A DNA stretch of 64,000 bases from Owenia fusiformis (lineage: Eukaryota; Annelida; Polychaeta; Sabellida; Oweniidae): positions 29,519,936-29,583,935 of the forward strand of contig CAIIXF020000006.1 in assembly GCA_903813345.2 (NCBI GenBank), read 5' to 3'. Under the pieces are notes generated by a model that was given only the letters and a program-made list of their open reading frames with translations, had not been told where the DNA came from and did not search any database. A program made the position numbers and the translations under genes. Of the stretch, positions 11,801 through 23,611 are shown piece by piece. Position 1 is the stretch's first letter. Each line of letters opens with the position of its first letter.

Positions 11801-12645
11801 ATCTAGAAAAGTAACCCCATTCCCTATAATTTGATGTAGATTAATCGAACCCCTATATCATGGGCTTTCAATTGAAAGAAAATGCCTACAGTATATGAAT
11901 AGGTACATTTTAATATATAACATTATGGGGGTAAGCGTTTCATAGTTGTTCACGACGCCAGAAATGCAAAGTATTGTTCCGAATTTTTGAATTTCGTGTT
12001 AGATTACGGTACTCACACCTGAAGCATGGTTTTTGCTTTTGAAAAATTACAATAAAGTTTAATACTATTCCTATACGTATTTTGTGAAATTGTGTTGACG
12101 TTTATTTAAGTTACAATACAACGGTGCATTGTATTTGATTAATCAGTATTTGGAACATTGCACAAAATTTGTCCAATATTTCACTGCGCATGCGCAGACC
12201 CATTACTTCCGGTTTTCGAAAGCCTATGGGATTTATAATGGAGACATTTTTCGAACGCTTACTGTGCGAATGATATTGATTTGCCACCTTAGTCATCTCA
12301 GGTTTCTATAACTAGACATCAACCTTTACTGATTTAACATGTTTTAAGCAATGTACACATGCACACTTTTCGGCCAATTTGTTTTGAAAAAATCATGAGG
12401 AATTCATGCATGACTCCATTGAAATCCATTAGAAATGGCGTCAAAATGGTGAAATGAGGATATTCAACGATCTGGTAGAGGTACTTAAAATCATATGGTA
12501 TCTTAGTCATCTCAGGTTTCTGTAACTTTGAAGGTAGATCTGTTTGATTCCGTTGAGATTAGAATCCTCATACCTTTAACTTTTCGGCGCATTTCAAACA
12601 AAATATGTTAACTTTTGGTGATATAACTGGTTCATTACATTCGAA

Positions 12646-12734
12646 TGACGTCAAAATAAAACAAGACAATCTCAGTTTCTATGGCACTGACGTCATGACG
12701 TCAGATTTATCTTAAGATCTCAAATATGACGTCA
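12646..12734. promoter_or_regulatory. Cluster of four perfect TGACGTCA (CRE) sites
   Basis: TGACGTCA occurs at 12646-12653, 12688-12695, 12696-12703 and 12727-12734; the middle two abut. The octamer is the full consensus site for CREB/ATF factors. No gene start is visible nearby, so a regulatory role is unproven. Confidence 0.5.
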
Positions 12735-12844
12735 TGTTTAATCAATGAATGACATCTATCGGCTATTCGACCAATTCTGTGCAATGAGTTTGATTTAAGT
12801 ACTTTTACACGCTTTTACATTAGTCCCAATCACGCAAATCCTTG

Positions 12845-13150
12845 AATGTCCCGGGACATCCTGCAAATTTAAGTGAATGTCCCGCGAAATCCCGCAAATG
12901 TAGGGCACTTTGTCTAAAAAATCTGTCCCTCTATCAAGTTTTTGGTGTTAAACCTGTTAACTATCCCGCAATTAGGGTGTTTGTCCCTCGAATGGTCTCG
13001 CGAAATCCCGCGAATTTAAGAAAAAAAGTTGGCCTATTAGCGCAATCACGCAAATCCCTTAAATGTCCCGCGAAATCCCGCGAATTTAGTAGATGTCCCG
13101 CAAAATCCCGCGAATTTTGGGCACTGGGTCTAAAAAATCTGTCCCGCGAG
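12845..13150. repeat. GTCCCGCGAAATC repeat block
   Basis: A degenerate unit near AATGTCCCGCGAAATCCCGC is repeated about ten times, interrupted by AGGGCACTTTGTCTAAAAAA-like spacers that also repeat (about 12900 and 13120). The 108-codon frame across it is an artefact. Confidence 0.7.
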
Positions 13151-14896
13151 AAAATCTTTAGGGGTTGACAGTACTAGTGCTGAATTGTAGATTTGTAGCA
13201 TTACACTCATATGTCTACATACAATGTATGTCTACCGGTCCAGAGTCCCGTCCAGAGTCTACCCAGTTTCTTGTCATAAAATAAGGCCAGCATTGCAAAA
13301 TTGTTTATCTTTGCTGTTTTATCCATAATATGATCAAAATTGCGCAATAGACTAGATGCAATAGAAATAATCTTGCTTTTCTTCATTAAAAATTCAATCA
13401 AACCACTGTAATGCATAAAAAACGTTGCCTACGATCGGTATGTATTCAAAACCCAGGATTCAAAATCGAATGATATAATTTGAGGTTAGGCCTACAAATA
13501 TGGTTGGTCTTTTTAATTTACACAAATGATATGGTCGGTGTTTTACTGGAGTTTCTCGCGAATAGGCCCATGGGTGTTTATTTGAAAGACGGGTGTTATG
13601 AAAACGTTTTTCCCCGCTTTATAAAGCCCCATGGACGATCATCATAAAATACTTCTTAACATGGGCTCTCAATAGAAGGCAACTTCCCATACATCATACA
13701 TAGGCTTTGTCTTCGGTTTTCAAAATGGGATTTTCCGTCCTAATATCTTGTCTTTTAAGGCTTGTCTACGACATTGATTCATCTGAAATTTTCAGGGATA
13801 TCTTCTGTTTCGAAATTTAGAATTAGCAGGAATAGTTTTTTGGCATACGTTAGGGCGGCCTTTTATTTTTGGTCCTAATTAATCTTGTCTGTCGAGGCTT
13901 GTCTACATGTATGACGGGTGCTATATTGTTCACCATGTGTCTTTGTTAGTTTAATGTACAATGCAAAAGTGTGCTTTGAGACATGATTTATTTCTTAAAT
14001 AAGTTTTAAAGATATGATACTGTATTTGGATGGCAAAAATTAACTGAAAGCAATGGATACCATGAACACAAAAGGGAACTATAACATGGAGAACACTAAT
14101 TTTTGAATCTGGAGGTTTTGGAAGATTTGTTTTCTGATTACTTTATTATGTAATCTTATGTAACTCTATGTAATTTTTTTTTGTTATGTAATCTTATGTA
14201 ACATTACGTGTAATTATACAATATACTTTCTACAGCTCCAAACACTTTTTTGTTGTTTCACTTATTTAAGAACCTACTGATTCATTGAAATGAAAAGATT
14301 TTCTTTCGGATGAAAATGAGGTCAGAGTAAGTTAATGTATACAACTGTATACTTGACTCTAAAGATAGTCAAACAATTTTTGTTAAATATATTTAGAAAT
14401 ATATTTGAATGTTTTAAAAAATTAAAGAAAGGTACCCCTTTCATGATTGTTCTTTGACTAAATGGCTTTTAGCATCTACGGCAGTGACCCATGATTTCAT
14501 GAACAAAATCGTACATGTGTCCATTCTTTTTCGACTCACTATAAAGATCTAGAGCCGGGGGACAGACATGAGAGTGAATGTATCTCTGGGATGCATTGAC
14601 TAACTTTTCTATCGGAGAGAGGAGTTCATCATGATAAATCATGACACCTCATTTCTTCTCAGCCCTGAGTGAAATAGAAAGATTCCGAATGAGTAGGTTT
14701 GTGACTGGTAGACGGAGACTGCCTGCCAACCCCCCCCCCCCCCCCGTTCTGTATATCTGCTCGGATTAGGGAGAAAGCAACGAGTCCTCAACATCACCCT
14801 ACAATACACTTTACCTAACAAACTATACATGTTAACAACAATATGGTTGCACTAAAACATCCAAAACTATATACCATTTTAAAGTTAATTTGCTTC

Positions 14897-15075
14897 AAAA
14901 TAGGGTTTGTAGAAAAAACCGGGTACCGGGTAGTAAATCCTACATGCTGGGTTCAAACTTAGTACCCGGTACCCGGTCGAAAAGAGAATTTTAAGGCTCT
15001 TTTCTTCCTCTATCATCATGGTCATATTTTCATTGGTTATGCGGGGGGGGCGGTGCGATCGCACCCCTCCTGGCT
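14897..15075. mobile_element. Truncated copy of the GGGTACC fold-back family
   Basis: It begins AGGGTTTGTAGAAAAAACCG and continues through the GGGTACCGGGTAGTAAATCC tip seen at 11279. It then jumps to the internal module (TTAAGGCTCTTTTCTTCCTC and ATGGTCATATTTTCATTGG) and ends in a G run plus GTGCGATCGCACCCC. It is a hybrid or internally deleted copy. Confidence 0.6.
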
Positions 15076-16588
15076 TTAAGCCCTTACTTAAACGTATACT
15101 TGTTACAAAAAGCGAAAGGAGTTAGCTAAGTGAAGTGTAGACTTAACAAGAAGAGACATATGCATACTTTAAAAAAAGCCAACATTTTCGATAGGGCTTC
15201 ATTGCTATTTCAACTTATAAATAACAATCCCTTTTCAAAACTGGCATACCGGTAAATACAATAAATCTCATTAAATTATTTTCGCTATACAGGGTATAAC
15301 TGTGTAGCAATAGACACTTATATGAGCCCCTGACATAATGAATGATTGATCGTAAACAGCAGTAAGCTATCACCTACATTGAACTTTTTGAAAAAGTGGT
15401 TTTAGAAGACATAGAAAAAAATTCAATTTTTCATGAAGTTTTTGACACCTGAGTGAGTCATGATGACATCACTTAGGTTGCAAAATATTTTTGATATACC
15501 ACGGACCTGAAAGTCCGTGGATATACTAAAACATTGAAGTGGCACATTAGATATGGCATTTTATTATTGAAATAGTGCGTCCTATTTTCAAACTTGATTT
15601 CATGGGGACTTTAACCAGTTAGTCACCTTTGATCCTTTGATTTGTTTATTTTTTCAAATTTTGGTCAAGTAGATTCGACAAAATTGTGTGAATTATTTTG
15701 AAAATTCCTAATTTCAAACATATTAGGTTTTTACTATTTCAAAATTTTATTTAAAGAATTTATCCCTATCATCGCCAGGAGTCAAACAAGGATTCCCTAT
15801 GTATTATAAAACATACTAGTAATGAAGTCCTGATAAAAATGCTCTAGCATAAAAGTTTATCATTCATTTTGGACAATATTTTCAGAGTAACTGGGTCATT
15901 TATTTCCTCATTATAGGTTATAAAAATTTTAGATGTTGGTAACAAATATTTCTGAAGTTATGGTTGCTATGGTAACCTCAATAACACTATTCGAACTTTA
16001 TCTCAAATAGGATTTCACAGTTGGATTCAGTTTTTCAGATTTTCAATATAAGATGTGATGTTTATCTTAGCTCAAGTCCTGAATCAAGTGCCTTTACTAT
16101 GGGGTAGTAAAAGTGTGATTATAGAATTTTCTGTTCAGCAATCATCCCTGCTGTATGGGCATAAAAATTATGTAAAAATCTCAGGTGATTTCCAGCATTT
16201 TTATGAGAACTTCTGGATCGGCCTATATGTTCGCTTGGCCTATATAGGCTGAAATTGCCAGATCTAATTACACATCGATTGCCATGGCAGGAAAAGAACT
16301 TGGCACAGTGCTGATTTTACCACCTTTCATAATGGTCATGATTTCTCAGTCATCCGTGACAATTACCCAATGATCTAAGTACCATATGATGGAGGAAAAA
16401 TCAGGCTTTTGGCTGCTTTGTGTTTCGGAAAAATTGCTCGGGATTCTAAATCTGACTTTGAAGTTGGGTAGACTTTTTTGTGGACGCCCTGTAGTTTCGC
16501 TTAACAAACTCATTTATCAACTTAAGGTAGCTAAGTCACATGTACTAAACTTGAAACAGCAGTGACAAGCGCAAGTGAAGTTAGCAAA

Positions 16589-17219
16589 ATGGATTTTTCT
16601 GGCAAATGTGTTGTGGTGACAGGTTCTAACAGCGGTATTGGAAGAGCAACAGCCTTACTCTTTGCAAAGCGTGGCGCTAATGTCCTTCTCCATGGACGTA
16701 ACCAAGAAAGATTGCAGGAAACTGTTGATGAGTGCAAAAGAATTGGCAGACAAGATGCCAAATTTCCATCTATACTAGGTGATGTGAGGAATGATGAAAT
16801 GCTACAGAAGATCCTTGCCACTGTTAATGAACAATTCGAACGACTCGATATACTCGTTAATAACGCTGGTGCTGTAACTGGTGACGAACTTCAATGCGGT
16901 AACATGAAAAACTTCGATTCACATATAGACCTTCTTTTGAAGGTACCGATACATCTATCCCAAATGTGTTTGCCCATGCTCGAAAAATACAAAGGAAATA
17001 TAGTGAATGTGTCTAGTATTTGGAGCACTTGCCCCGCCCCTGGTTTTTCATATTATTGTATAGCCAAAGCAGGACTTGATATGTTTACAAAGTGCGCAGC
17101 CCTCGAGTATGGTCAGAAAGGAGTTCGTGTCAACTCCATTAATCCTGGTTATGTTCCGACAAATGTGATGAGAAGGGCAATTGAAAGGGAAATTACAGAC
17201 AAAGAGATGGATGAAATTT
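16589..17219 (+). CDS. Short-chain dehydrogenase/reductase, exon 1
   Basis: NAD(P)-dependent oxidoreductase of the classical SDR family; the substrate cannot be told. The ATG at 16589 (AAAATGG context) opens 210 codons. The nucleotide-binding turn TGSNSGIG is near residues 10-17, LVNNAG near 90, the catalytic serine in VNVSSIW, and the active-site pair in YCIAK (Tyr-x3-Lys), followed by VRVNSINPGYVPT. A classical SDR has about 250-280 residues, so only the last ~50 are missing. The exon ends at a strong donor (T|GTAAGT, phase 1). The family's C-terminal block is recognisable at 18987-19185 but does not join in frame. Confidence 0.85.
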
Positions 17220-17752
17220 GTAAGTCTCTGCATGTAATTGTCATAACCATTTATTAATAACTAAGTCTTACTCTTTGAGTTTCTAATTAACTCAAGAATT
17301 CTCGTGCGGATTGTGAAGTCCTAGGTATTTTGTTTTATTTTTCAAAATTGTTCCTTTGTTCCTTAAACTACTATAATATTATCCTCATCACTAAACAATT
17401 CAAACTTTGATACAGTTATTGGGTTAGGTCACCACCAAGAATTGATGATGCATTGTTATAGCGTTTTATTTGCCTTTGTTGCATTGTGTCACGTTAAGAT
17501 CTAGGTATAGTGATGCAAAATTGACAGAAATAAAAGCAGAATGAACTTTAATGTCTTGCAATTAATAACGTGGGTGCAAAAATGACAGAAATAAAAGCAG
17601 AGTGGAGTTTTGATGTTCTGAAATTGATGACTTCATTAAAATTTAAATAAACCTAGAAATCACCCTGACTAGTTTCGATCAATTTTATTTGTCCAGTCTA
17701 TCATATTTGTCACCAGGATCACAATGGTCAAGGTGGGAGAAGGCTATTCATT

Positions 17753-18630
17753 ATACACCCCCCTCCATAAGTTTGGCAACCTTTTTTCTCCATTAAACTA
17801 CGTGTTAAAGCCTCTTTACGTTTGAATTTTTATTTACTTAACCGGCGATGAAATAACTTATGATATTGATGGAAACGTAACTTGACTTTATTTCCAATAC
17901 CTCCAAATTTTCTTATTTTTTTCCTCAATTACAATAGGTCGAAAATTGATGATAAATTTGATGAATTTTTGAAAATCGTCATTTTCATGTAATCCAATGG
18001 GAAATGGAGGGTTCAGGGCAAATCAGAAATCAGGATATCTTTTCAGTAAAAGATTCAGCAAAAAATATCTTCATATAGAAAATTGAATTGTCTAATTTTT
18101 TTAACACTAAGTGTTTAGTTTATTTGATGAATATTAAAGTTACAGCGCTTCAAAGTCATTTTTGAAAATTATTTTTCGCCTCCTGTGTTATTTCAATGGG
18201 AGAGGTTTTTCGAAAAACAATTTTGACTTTAAAGCCCTATAACTTTGTTGAACCTGAAGAAACATATCAATTTTTTGTTAAATAAAGTTCGCAAATTCAA
18301 TTTCCTGCCTAACTCGTATTTTTTGCAAGGACTCGGATGGATGGATATTCTGTCATATGACTTGCGGCAAACCTACCATTTCCCATTGGTTAACATGGGA
18401 ATGTCGATTTTCAAAAATTCATCAAATTCATCATCAATTTTCGACCTATTGTAATTGAGGAAAAAATTGAGAAAATTTGGAGGTATTGGAATTAAAGTCA
18501 AATTACGTTTCCATCAATAGTATAAGTATTTTCATCGCAGGTTAAGTAAATAAAAATTCAAAGGTAAAGAGGCTTTAACACGTAGTTCAATGGGGGGAAA
18601 AGGTTGCCAAACTTATGGAGGGGAGTGTAT
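17753..18630. mobile_element. 878-bp fold-back element in the SDR intron
   Basis: The left end ATACACCCCCCTCCATAAGT is answered at 18611-18630 by the near-complement of ACTTATGGAGGGGAGTGTAT. The arms run about 250 bp each (GTTTGGCAACC, ACGTGTTAAAGCCTCTTTAC, CAATTTTCGACCTATTGTAA on the right arm) around a ~370-bp middle. A fragment of its middle plus one tip reappears at 25160-25240. Confidence 0.8.
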
Positions 18631-18986
18631 ACATTTTTTTCGCTTATCTATTTATATATTTATTTTTGTCAGCCTTTGTTTCAGGCAGTTTTCGAAAAAA
18701 CGAAATTCCGACACTCAAACGGCAGTATGTATTCTAGAAGATCTATTGAACGACCTCTCCCATTTCTTTTGATTATTTTTTACTCAAAAGGTGGTTTCAT
18801 TCTCAACAAATAAAATTGTTTGAATGTCAAAAGAAAGGTAATACATTTAATAGAAAAAATCTAAATATCCATATTGCATCCGCTTACTCTAACTATAGTT
18901 AGAAAATAATAATTTGTCTGTATTTATTATTCGTTGATAAATACAGTTGTCTCATTTGTTATTATTCTAAATGTTCTTACTTACAG

Positions 18987-19185
18987 AAAACGCGTTTGTA
19001 TCAGTAAATCCTCTGAATAAGTACAGTATGTAACAGTCGAGGAATGTGCAAAGATGATAGTGCATATAGCCTCTGACGATGCATCCATGCTGAATGGACA
19101 TTGCTTGGTCCATGATGGGGGAGTGTCTCTTACAGCTATTCGTAAGACAACATTGGAGCGTATTGCAGAAGTGGCACAGAGGTGA
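18987..19185 (+). pseudogene. SDR C-terminal exon, out of frame (decayed or mis-assembled)
   Basis: The end of the SDR fold is clear: VTVEECAKM, IASDDAS and GHCLVHDGG in one frame from 19030 to the TGA at 19183-19185. Upstream, the frame after the acceptor at 18986 gives NAFVSVNPLNKYSM and then stops, one base out of step with VTVEE. Joining exon 1 (phase 1) to 18987 also makes TAA at the junction. An alternative phase-0 acceptor at 19026 gives Tyr-Val-Thr-Val-Glu but does not fit the exon 1 donor without an unseen exon. It is either a pseudogene, a sequencing error, or a gene with an extra small exon. Confidence 0.6.
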
Positions 19186-19226
19186 TGTGTTTTTATGCTT
19201 TGTGTCTCTTCCCCTTTATACATTAT

Positions 19227-19395
19227 CACTGGTACTCATTTAGTTACGCTGACGATACGTCAGCGTAACAAGATGGAAGAACTTCCGGGCTTCGTTTTCG
19301 GTAAGATATTTATATTTATCGATTCTACACCACTTATGAGTCAAGTTGTTTACAACATATGACGTATCGTCAGCGTAACTAGGTGAGTACCAGTG
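19227..19395. mobile_element. MITE, CACTGGTACTCA ends, 5-bp target duplication
   Basis: A 169-bp palindromic element. CACTGGTACTCA and TTACGCTGACGATACGTC are answered by GACGTATCGTCAGCGTAA and GAGTACCAGTG. ATTAT precedes and follows it (19222-19226, 19396-19400). No ORF. Confidence 0.85.
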
Positions 19396-19426
19396 ATTAT
19401 CCTCCTCCATAGATTTTACCTTTATT

Positions 19427-19651
19427 CACAGGCTGGTATCGAAAGATTTTCCCGCTGTGACGGAGCATATTATTTTTCATAAAAACACTAGGAAAACCAC
19501 ACAATTTATTTTGTAACTCATATGTTTCGTTATATCAAAGAAAATTACTTAGTAAGTATGAGTAAACTTTAAATTGTGAAGTATTCTTAGTGTTTTTATG
19601 AAAAATAGAATGCTCCGTCACAGCGGACAAATCTTTCGATACCAGCCTGTG
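19427..19651. mobile_element. MITE, CACAGGCTGGTATCG ends, 5-bp target duplication
   Basis: A 225-bp palindromic element. CACAGGCTGGTATCGAAAGA and CCGCTGTGACGGAGCAT are answered by ATGCTCCGTCACAGCGG and TCTTTCGATACCAGCCTGTG. TTATT lies on both sides. It sits 31 bp from the previous MITE. Confidence 0.85.
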
Positions 19652-20247
19652 TTATTGAGGATGGGGAGAGAAGCAACACAAAGACTTGGCCATAGCAATT
19701 TCAATTTGCTAATCATTACATTTCAAACTAGCTGTATGCTTCAAAAGGAACTAACATAAGGCTATGGTCCTTCACGATAAAGACTTATATTAAGCAAAGT
19801 ACCTTCATCAATTATGGAAAACAGTAAAATGATATTGTGCTACCGATACACCATACTGATTTATTCTCTAACAAACTATATACCCAAAGCACACTTTATT
19901 TAACTGAACTATATTTTTGCAATTAGATTTGTAGTTTAAATTAGTGTAGCGTAGTTTTGTATATTTTGTATCTTGTAAACTGTATTGATTGAAAATCATA
20001 AGCTATCTAAAACACTGTGTAAAAGTAAACAGGCGACATACATGTATAACATCATGTCTGCCGCTGATGTAATAAGAATTAATAAACTACTTAATAAACT
20101 AGACTTCAATATTCTTATATAATGTATTAAACTTTATCGTTTGTGACCTTGTTGTTTTATAATTATGTAAATAGTGTTGATAAGGAATACTGTTTTGAAG
20201 AGTCTTGAGAAAACTCATGTCAAAAACCAATATTGCATTATAACTAC

Positions 20248-21404
20248 CACTGGTGATCCGCTCGATTACGCTGGTTACCGAAACGGTTCGTTTTGGTAAC
20301 AAAATGTCGGAACGTCGAAGGTACGATTTTTCTTTTTTCCTTATTTTAAGCGTTGTAGGCAGAATCCCCACGACGTTTTTTCTCGCAAACGTATATCAGT
20401 ATCATATGTTTTAGAAAATGTACATGTTTGCGAAAAATAGCTCAGAGAGGAACAGAATCGTCGATTTAATTCCTCACTTAAAGGAACATTCCTGGCCAAA
20501 CCTTTTCTATCCTGACGTGATAGTTATAATCAAATATATACTTTCCATATTTAGCAAAACATGGGGAAATGTTTTAATATAGTCAATATTGATAATTTAA
20601 AAATGTAGTGCACATTTCCAGTTAGCTGCCATCTTTTAAGATTTTACTCAGGAAGTGATGTCATCGACTCTCAACTTTCATGACCTTGCATATAACAGTA
20701 TAGGAAAATAGCACAATATCACTTCTAGACGAGTGATCCTTACTTTATGCGCAAAAATATGTTCAGAGCTTGTCAGCTTAGAATAAAAGAAGATACTTTC
20801 AGAAGGATTAAATCATAAGACAAAATTGAAAAAGAATATTCAGCTGGTTTTGTAATTCTTAATAGCTCCTTGTAGTGTTATATGCAAAGTTGAGAGTCGA
20901 TGACATCACTTCCTGAGTGAAATATTAAAAGATGGCAGCCTACTGGAATTCGGCACTACATTTTCAAGTGATCAATATTGACCATGTCAAAACATTTTTC
21001 CATGTTTTGCTAAATATGGAAAGTATATATATGGTTATAGCTACCATATTAGGAGAGAAATGGTCTGGCCAGGAATATTCCTTTAAGTTAAATAAACGGT
21101 TTGGGTTAAAAGTGCAGATCTTAACTATTTTTTCGAAAAACCGTTTATGTAACTTAAGTGAGGAATTAAATCGAAGATTCTGTCGTATTCTGAACTATTT
21201 GTTTGCAAATATGTACATTTTCTTAAACATATGATACTGATACACGTTTGTGTTAAAAATGTCGTAAGAATTCTGCCTACAACGTGTGAAATAAGGAAAA
21301 AAGAAAAATCGTACCGTTTATGTAACTTAAGTGAGGAATTAAACCGACGATTATACCAAAACGAACCGTTTCGGTAACCAGCGTAATCGAGTGGATCACC
21401 AGTG
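20248..21404. mobile_element. MITE, CACTGGTGATCC ends, carrying a nested insertion
   Basis: The outer ends CACTGGTGATCCGCTCGATT and AATCGAGTGGATCACCAGTG are inverted, with the inner motif GGTAACAAAATGTCGGAACG. ACTAC flanks both ends. The length is inflated by the 601-bp TTAA-flanked element at 20482-21082. Relatives are at 34143-34367 and 49704-50232. Confidence 0.85.
20482..21082. mobile_element. TTAA-flanked 601-bp fold-back element (piggyBac-like MITE)
   Basis: The ends AGGAACATTCCTGGCC and GGCCAGGAATATTCCT are inverted and flanked by TTAA at 20478-20481 and 21083-21086. The arms extend inward about 200 bp (GATGGCAGC, GTGATGTCATCGACTCTCAA). The related MITE at 49704 shows the uninterrupted site, CTCATTTAAGTTACATAAAC. 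TTAA duplication is the hallmark of piggyBac-type transposition. Confidence 0.8.
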
Positions 21405-23611
21405 ACTACACTACTTCCAAAGGATTACTCCACAAAGGGCGCTGTTAAAAAGGTGGACAAAAATCTAATTTAATTTGCACTGATTTATCAGTGCAATCAC
21501 CATCGAAAATGTTTAGGCTTTATGTTTTATCTTGTGTGTATATATTTTTCCTTAAATTATCTAAATGCATGTTTACAAATGGGATTTTATTAAACATGTT
21601 AAAGATATTATGTCAAAATACAGAGTGGTCCAAAAAAGGTGAACCTTTGTAACAAGCTATATCTAAGTTATTACTTATTATGCATTAATGGGCTGATATT
21701 CTCACATGTTTTAGAAGAAGGTCTAAAGTATTGTGGGTAACATAACGGTCACTTAGTCCTCTAAAGTATTTGAAAATATTAGCCCAGAATGCAAGTAATA
21801 TCTGAAATTTAACTTGTTACAAGCACAGGGGCTTGTCTCGAGGCGTCGGGCAAGCCCTCCGATGAGTGTGTACTGCTTATTAAGAGAAAAAGGGTGGTCG
21901 ATTTTGATGCTACCTGAAATTTGTAGAAAATGATTGTTAGATATATCCAGTAAAAATATATGAAAAATAAATTCAGCAATGACATTAATTTAGTTATGAT
22001 AACATCACTTACAAGTATTTATTACAGGTCGTCGAGACCATTGTTGCTTGATTTATAGCAAAAACGTTGATTTGTGCCTGTTGATGGCCTTGCGCCTTTT
22101 TTAATAGATCTCATACCTTAGATGCGTATCGTTTCAGAAAAAATCCCAGAAAACCTAACATATTCTACCATACCGTGCGCCTATCCATTTAGCAATTCAA
22201 TAGTAAACTTTTTCTTGAAAAAATAAATCTTCCAGATTTGTTTAATTTCCTAGCAGAAATTGCCTGCTCCCCCCCCCCCTCCGTCCCATATTCACGATCA
22301 CCGGGCGCGTAAGTGTGTAAGGAAGTGATTAAAATGCAAAACACGGCAATTTTCACCCTCAAATAGTTCAGAAGACAACATAATCGTCGATTTAATTCGA
22401 TATATATCACCCGCTCACCTCAGATATCAATTACATGTCATTTACCTATAACACTACTAAGTACTAAGTATTATAACCAATAAAAATAGAACCATGAGAT
22501 AGAAGAAAAGAACTTTAAAATGCTTTTTTTTATTTGAAGCTTCTTGCTGAATTTTGAAGGATGCATCAACTTTTGTAAAATTCATTACAAATATTTTTTG
22601 GCTTGTTTACGCCACCCCCCCCCCCTGACTGAAAGCTGGTGTATTGTAAAGTGTATATAGACTCGATGCTCTCTTGGATTCAGTCACATGTACTGCCATT
22701 CATCCATGGGCAGATCCCAGATAAAATTCTCCCTGCGGGGTATGTCTGCTGCGTTCTTTGGGTATCCAATTAGTTTTGAACTTACTCATCGTTTAATGTT
22801 ATTGAATTGAATCATGTGCAAATAAAACAATTGGGATAATATATTATCGGTTCCCTAATCCCTACCCCTTCTAATAGAGAATGTACGGTGTACATGGTTG
22901 GATAGAAACGGACACATTACGTCATCGATCAACATCTAGGCTTTAATGATGAAACTTCGAACAGGTGGGAAGTATTGGAGTATTCACAGGTGTTCTTTTA
23001 TGTCCTCACGGTAAAGCCTAACATCAATACTTCTATCGGGGATTGATCATATTTAATACTTAACATTCATATTCCACCAACATCAAGTCTCAAAGTGTTA
23101 CCTTAATGATCACTGTATTACTTTCATTGCGTAGCTCCCTAGAGAAATACAGAATTTCCAATCCCCAATATTCAATTGATTTTCGATCGAACTTTATTCT
23201 TGGAGATCGGCAGGGTAAATAAATGAATACGTAAATTAGGAGAATATATTGACTGGAAACCAACTGGATATATTTACATTATACTTTGATGAGATTATTG
23301 GCTAAGGCCTACCTGGACTTATTCTGGTTATGAATTAATTTATATTATTCAGGTTAGAAAATTTATTTTTGTTTTACTTATGACTTAAATTAGGAAAACA
23401 TAATCTCTGAGAAAAAGCAGCAATATTTGAATCATAATTATGTCTCGGATCATCACTTATATATTCCGAAGAAATAAATGAATATTAAAATAAACATGGA
23501 TATTAAAACATAGAAACTATTTTAAATGTTACTATAGGAAATAAAAATACGATACAAAAGTGACATTTATTATTACGGATATATCGAAACGGTCAGAAGT
23601 GATCAAACGCC
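21405..23611. other. 2.2 kb without a recognisable gene, upstream of the channel gene
   Basis: It contains a fragment of the CACTGGTGATCC MITE interior (AGTTCAGAAGACAACATAAT near 22365), a piece of the GGGTACC fold-back family (AAAATGCTTTTTTTTATTTG near 22517 and the C run at 22610), and otherwise AT-rich DNA. The channel promoter probably lies at its right end, but I see no clear TATA box or initiator. Confidence 0.6.

Larger units (their letters stand above)
9984..16588. other. 6.6-kb stretch without a recognisable gene
   Basis: No ORF here resembles a known protein. The stretch holds two fold-back elements (about 10320-10830 and 11279-11800), a partial third copy near 14900-15070, CCCGCGAAAT-type repeats at 10845-10950 and 12845-13150, a cluster of TGACGTCA sites, poly-G/poly-C runs (10406, 14731) and a short perfect hairpin near 15493-15526 (CCACGGAC/GTCCGTGG). 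Confidence 0.7.

Noticed and set aside
12842-13168. 108-codon ORF
   Set aside because: Low-complexity product of the GTCCCGCGAAATC repeat.
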